Origin: Streptomyces sp. KL109B
GTDB lineage: Bacteria; Actinomycetota; Actinomycetes; Streptomycetales; Streptomycetaceae
Direction: 5' to 3'
DNA length: 64,000 bases
Assembly (NCBI RefSeq): GCF_030766935.1
Contig: NZ_JASERL010000001.1
Coordinates: forward strand, 620,001 to 684,000
Shown here: positions 62,216-64,000 of the stretch, one piece after another
Numbering within the stretch: the first letter of the stretch is position 1
How the letters are laid out: every line of letters begins with the position of its first letter
Program-made: the position numbers and the translations under genes
The notes under the pieces: model-generated
Databases searched by the model: none
What the model saw: only the letters and a program-made list of their open reading frames with translations
Told to the model about the DNA's origin: nothing

Positions 62216-63775
62216 TCACGCCACTGGTATCCCGGCCTCCGCCAGATACTCCGCCACCCCCTCCGCACTCTCCCCGGCCCACGCCACATAGCCGTCCGGC
62301 CGTACCAGGAACACGCCCGTGCCGTACGTCTCGTAGGGCGGGATGTGGGTCCGGTGTATGAACTCGGTGAGGTGGGTTGGGAGTTCGGGGGTTGCGGTGT
62401 CCCCTGTGTCTCCTGTGTCCCCTGTGTCTCCTGTGTCTCCTGTGCCCACCGTCAGCAGTGTCCAGTGCGGGCCCCGGAACGCGTCGAACAGGCGCACTCC
62501 GCCCCGCCGGCCGTCCGGAGCCCGGTCGCCCGCGCGTAGTGCGTCGTCCGGCAGGTCCCGGCGGGTTTCCCGCGTCAGCGTCGACTCCCGGTAGCCGATG
62601 TCCAGTTGTTGCACCTCGCGGCCGCGTTGCACGGGCCTGTCCTCGTTGCTCGCGCGGTGGATCCTGGTGCTGAGGCCGAGGATGTTCGCCGCGACCGGTA
62701 TGCGCTCCTCCTCGTAGGTGTCCAGGAGACGGGGTGGGGCGCCGGACAGGACCGCCGCGAGTTTCCAGCCCAGGTTGTACGCGTCCTGCACGCTCGTGTT
62801 CAGGCCCTGGCCGCCCGCCGGGGAGTGGATGTGTGCCGCGTCGCCCGCGAGGAAGACCCGGCCCGACCGGAAGCGGTCCGCCAGCACCGCCCGCGCCCGG
62901 AAGTCCGAGGCCCACAGCACCTCGGCGATGTGCTCCGGCGACAGAGGCGTGCGGGTCGCGAGGAGTTTGCGTACGCCCTCCGGGGACGTGTCCGGGAGCG
63001 TCGACTCGTCTGCGTACTGTGCCGCCAGTTGGAAGATCCGGTCGGGCTGTGGCGGCAGGGGGCAGAACGCCACTCCGCCCTCCGGGGCCTGCGGCCACAC
63101 GTGCCAGTGCGTGTCGGGAAGCGGTGCCTCGGGCGTGAGGCGTACGTCTGCCACCAGCATCGGTTTCGGGTCCACCGTCTCCCCGGTCATGCCGATCCCC
63201 AGCGCCCTGCGGACCGTGGAGCGGCCGCCGTCCGCCGCCACCGCGTACCGCGCCCGCACCGACGAACCGTCCTCGAACGTCGCCGTCACCCCGTCCGCGT
63301 CCTGCTCGATGGCGCTCACCGGAGCCCCGAAGCGGATGTCGCCGCCCAGCTCCCGCAGGCGTGCGTACAGCACCTCCTGCGTGCGGGACTGCGGTATCAG
63401 CCAGCCCTCCGCGTACGGGACCTGCTCCGACGGCTCGGAGCGCTCCAGCATGTCCCACTCCTGGCCCGGTTCGTCGCCCTCCCAGACCCGCATCCTCGGA
63501 TACCGGCCGCCCTCCGCGTGGATCGCGGCCAGGGCCCCGAGGTCGTACAGCACCTCCTGCGTGCGCGGCTGCAGGCCCTTGCCGCGCGAGCCGGGGAACA
63601 GGCCGTCCGCCCGCTCCACCAGCAGCGTCCGCGTCCCGCGTCGGGCCAGGTCCACGGCGAGCGCCAGGCCCGTCGGCCCCGCGCCCACGATCAGTACGTC
63701 GAGTACGTCGAGTACGTCGAGTGTGTCCAGTGCGTCCAGTTCGTTCGTCGTCTGCGGCGCAGTCGTCGTCGGCAT
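62216..63775 (-). CDS. FAD-dependent aromatic monooxygenase
   Basis: 519 residues from the ATG at 63775 (an ATG at 63787 and a GTG at 63784 are in frame). PHBH-type flavoprotein: VLIVGAGPTGLALAVDLARR, the DG motif AVAADGGRSTVRRALG, and GDAAHIHSPAGGQGLNTSVQ. The C-terminal thioredoxin-like domain is present (HLTEFIHRT, FLVRPDGYVAWAG). Such enzymes hydroxylate polyketides, phenols or antibiotics. The N-terminal Leu-Asp repeat (LDALDTLDVLDVLDVL) and a GDTGDTGDTGDT repeat come from 9-bp tandem DNA repeats. Divergent from the TetR gene and probably its target. Confidence 0.9.
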   Translation of the reverse strand: MPTTTAPQTTNELDALDTLDVLDVLDVLIVGAGPTGLALAVDLARRGTRTLLVERADGLFPGSRGKGLQPRTQEVLYDLGALAAIHAEGGRYPRMRVWEGDEPGQEWDMLERSEPSEQVPYAEGWLIPQSRTQEVLYARLRELGGDIRFGAPVSAIEQDADGVTATFEDGSSVRARYAVAADGGRSTVRRALGIGMTGETVDPKPMLVADVRLTPEAPLPDTHWHVWPQAPEGGVAFCPLPPQPDRIFQLAAQYADESTLPDTSPEGVRKLLATRTPLSPEHIAEVLWASDFRARAVLADRFRSGRVFLAGDAAHIHSPAGGQGLNTSVQDAYNLGWKLAAVLSGAPPRLLDTYEEERIPVAANILGLSTRIHRASNEDRPVQRGREVQQLDIGYRESTLTRETRRDLPDDALRAGDRAPDGRRGGVRLFDAFRGPHWTLLTVGTGDTGDTGDTGDTGDTATPELPTHLTEFIHRTHIPPYETYGTGVFLVRPDGYVAWAGESAEGVAEYLAEAGIPVA

Positions 63776-63789
63776 CTCCGCCACCATCC

Positions 63790-63838
63790 TTAACGGCGTT
63801 AAGTTCGCTCGTTTCGAGCATGACCTTAACGCCGTTAA
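63790..63838. promoter_or_regulatory. Two 13-bp palindromic operators for the divergent TetR regulator
   Basis: TTAACGGCGTTAA at 63790-63802 and TTAACGCCGTTAA at 63826-63838 have identical half-sites, 36 bp centre to centre, within the spacer. A GCTCG-ttt-CGAGC hairpin lies between them at 63806-63818. They overlap the likely promoters of both genes, the classic TetR layout. Confidence 0.85.
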
Positions 63839-63848
63839 ACTGTCAAGC

Positions 63849-64000
63849 GTGGCCGAGAAGAAGAAGCAGAACGAGAAGCAGGGCGCGAGGCAGGGCGGGA
63901 AGCCCGGGCTCGACAAGGCGCACGTCGCCGACACCGCCCTCGACCTGCTGAACGACGTGGGGCTCGAAGGGCTGACGCTGCGCGCCATCGCCAAGCAGCT
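63849..64000 (+). CDS. TetR-family transcriptional regulator, 3' end outside the window
   Basis: About 50 codons visible from a GTG at 63849. A Lys/Gln/Arg/Gly-rich start (MAEKKKQNEKQGARQGGKPG) is followed by the first helices of a TetR DNA-binding domain: VADTALDLLNDVGLEGLTLR and AIAKQL, just before the recognition helix. It starts 11 bases after the second operator, so it is probably autoregulated. The pair resembles antibiotic-responsive oxygenase/regulator units. Confidence 0.85.
   Translation, partial: MAEKKKQNEKQGARQGGKPGLDKAHVADTALDLLNDVGLEGLTLRAIAKQ

Overview
The window is from a high-GC actinobacterium, almost certainly a Streptomyces. Coding regions have strong third-position G/C bias and frequent GTG/TTG starts. 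The gene order folD / DUF3017 / mdh, choline-betaine operon, glyA, trpS, paired D-Ala-D-Ala carboxypeptidases, sdhCDAB, beta-hexosaminidase, ECF sigma factors and acyl-CoA mutase is the kind of arrangement seen in the central part of Streptomyces chromosomes. About 58 genes are supported. No rRNA, tRNA, intact insertion sequence or CRISPR array was seen.

Layout. 1-3.2 kb: minus-strand membrane kinase (cut by the window edge) and two Pro/Gln-rich membrane proteins, one of the RDD family. 3.5-7.6 kb: folD, a DUF3017 protein, a membrane HTH/DUF2690 protein and mdh. 7.8-10.9 kb: an unrecognised three-gene operon with translational overlaps and a motif shared between two neighbours. 11.1-18.6 kb: a glycine-betaine operon (aldehyde dehydrogenase, choline-oxidase-like flavoprotein, ABC ATPase, fused double permease, binding lipoprotein). 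18.6-20.3 kb: a WhiJ-like regulatory module (DUF397, XRE, ATPase). 20.4-22.1 kb: small membrane and ESX-like proteins. 22.1-25.3 kb: an AhpD/AhpD/PEP-mutase-family operon divergent from a MocR regulator. 25.3-26.9 kb: a lipoprotein plus glutathionylspermidine-synthase-like pair. 27-34.5 kb: rocD, glyA with a ZTP riboswitch, a membrane-anchored secreted protein, trpS, a 2'-5' RNA ligase family protein, a DprE2-like SDR and a YihY protein. 34.5-38.6 kb: two paralogous carboxypeptidases around a small membrane protein and a metallophosphoesterase. 38.7-42.2 kb: the sdhCDAB operon. 42.3-47.8 kb: a divergent OHCU-decarboxylase-family gene, a GH20 lipoprotein, two unknowns and a DHA2 exporter. 47.8-50.4 kb: a large FG-GAP amidase. 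50.7-53.8 kb: an accessory patch with unknown genes, a probable frameshift and a vapBC remnant. 54-57.6 kb: two tandem ECF sigma/membrane-partner pairs. 57.8-64 kb: an L,D-transpeptidase, acyl-CoA mutase large subunit, LeuE-like exporter, Uma2 protein, and an FAD monooxygenase divergent from a TetR regulator over two palindromes.

Together the core genes cover one-carbon metabolism (folD, glyA), the TCA cycle (mdh, sdh), osmoprotection by choline oxidation and betaine uptake, and wall remodelling (two carboxypeptidases, L,D-transpeptidase, amidase, hexosaminidase). The most noteworthy signals are a repeat-built C-terminal tail in the betaine ATPase, the unknown cassette at 7.8-10.9 kb, an apparent CTG-start gene without the usual catalytic His motif, the internally deleted vapBC fusion, the glyA ZTP riboswitch, and a family of about nine dispersed repeats. 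All calls come from reading the sequence by eye; no database search was run.
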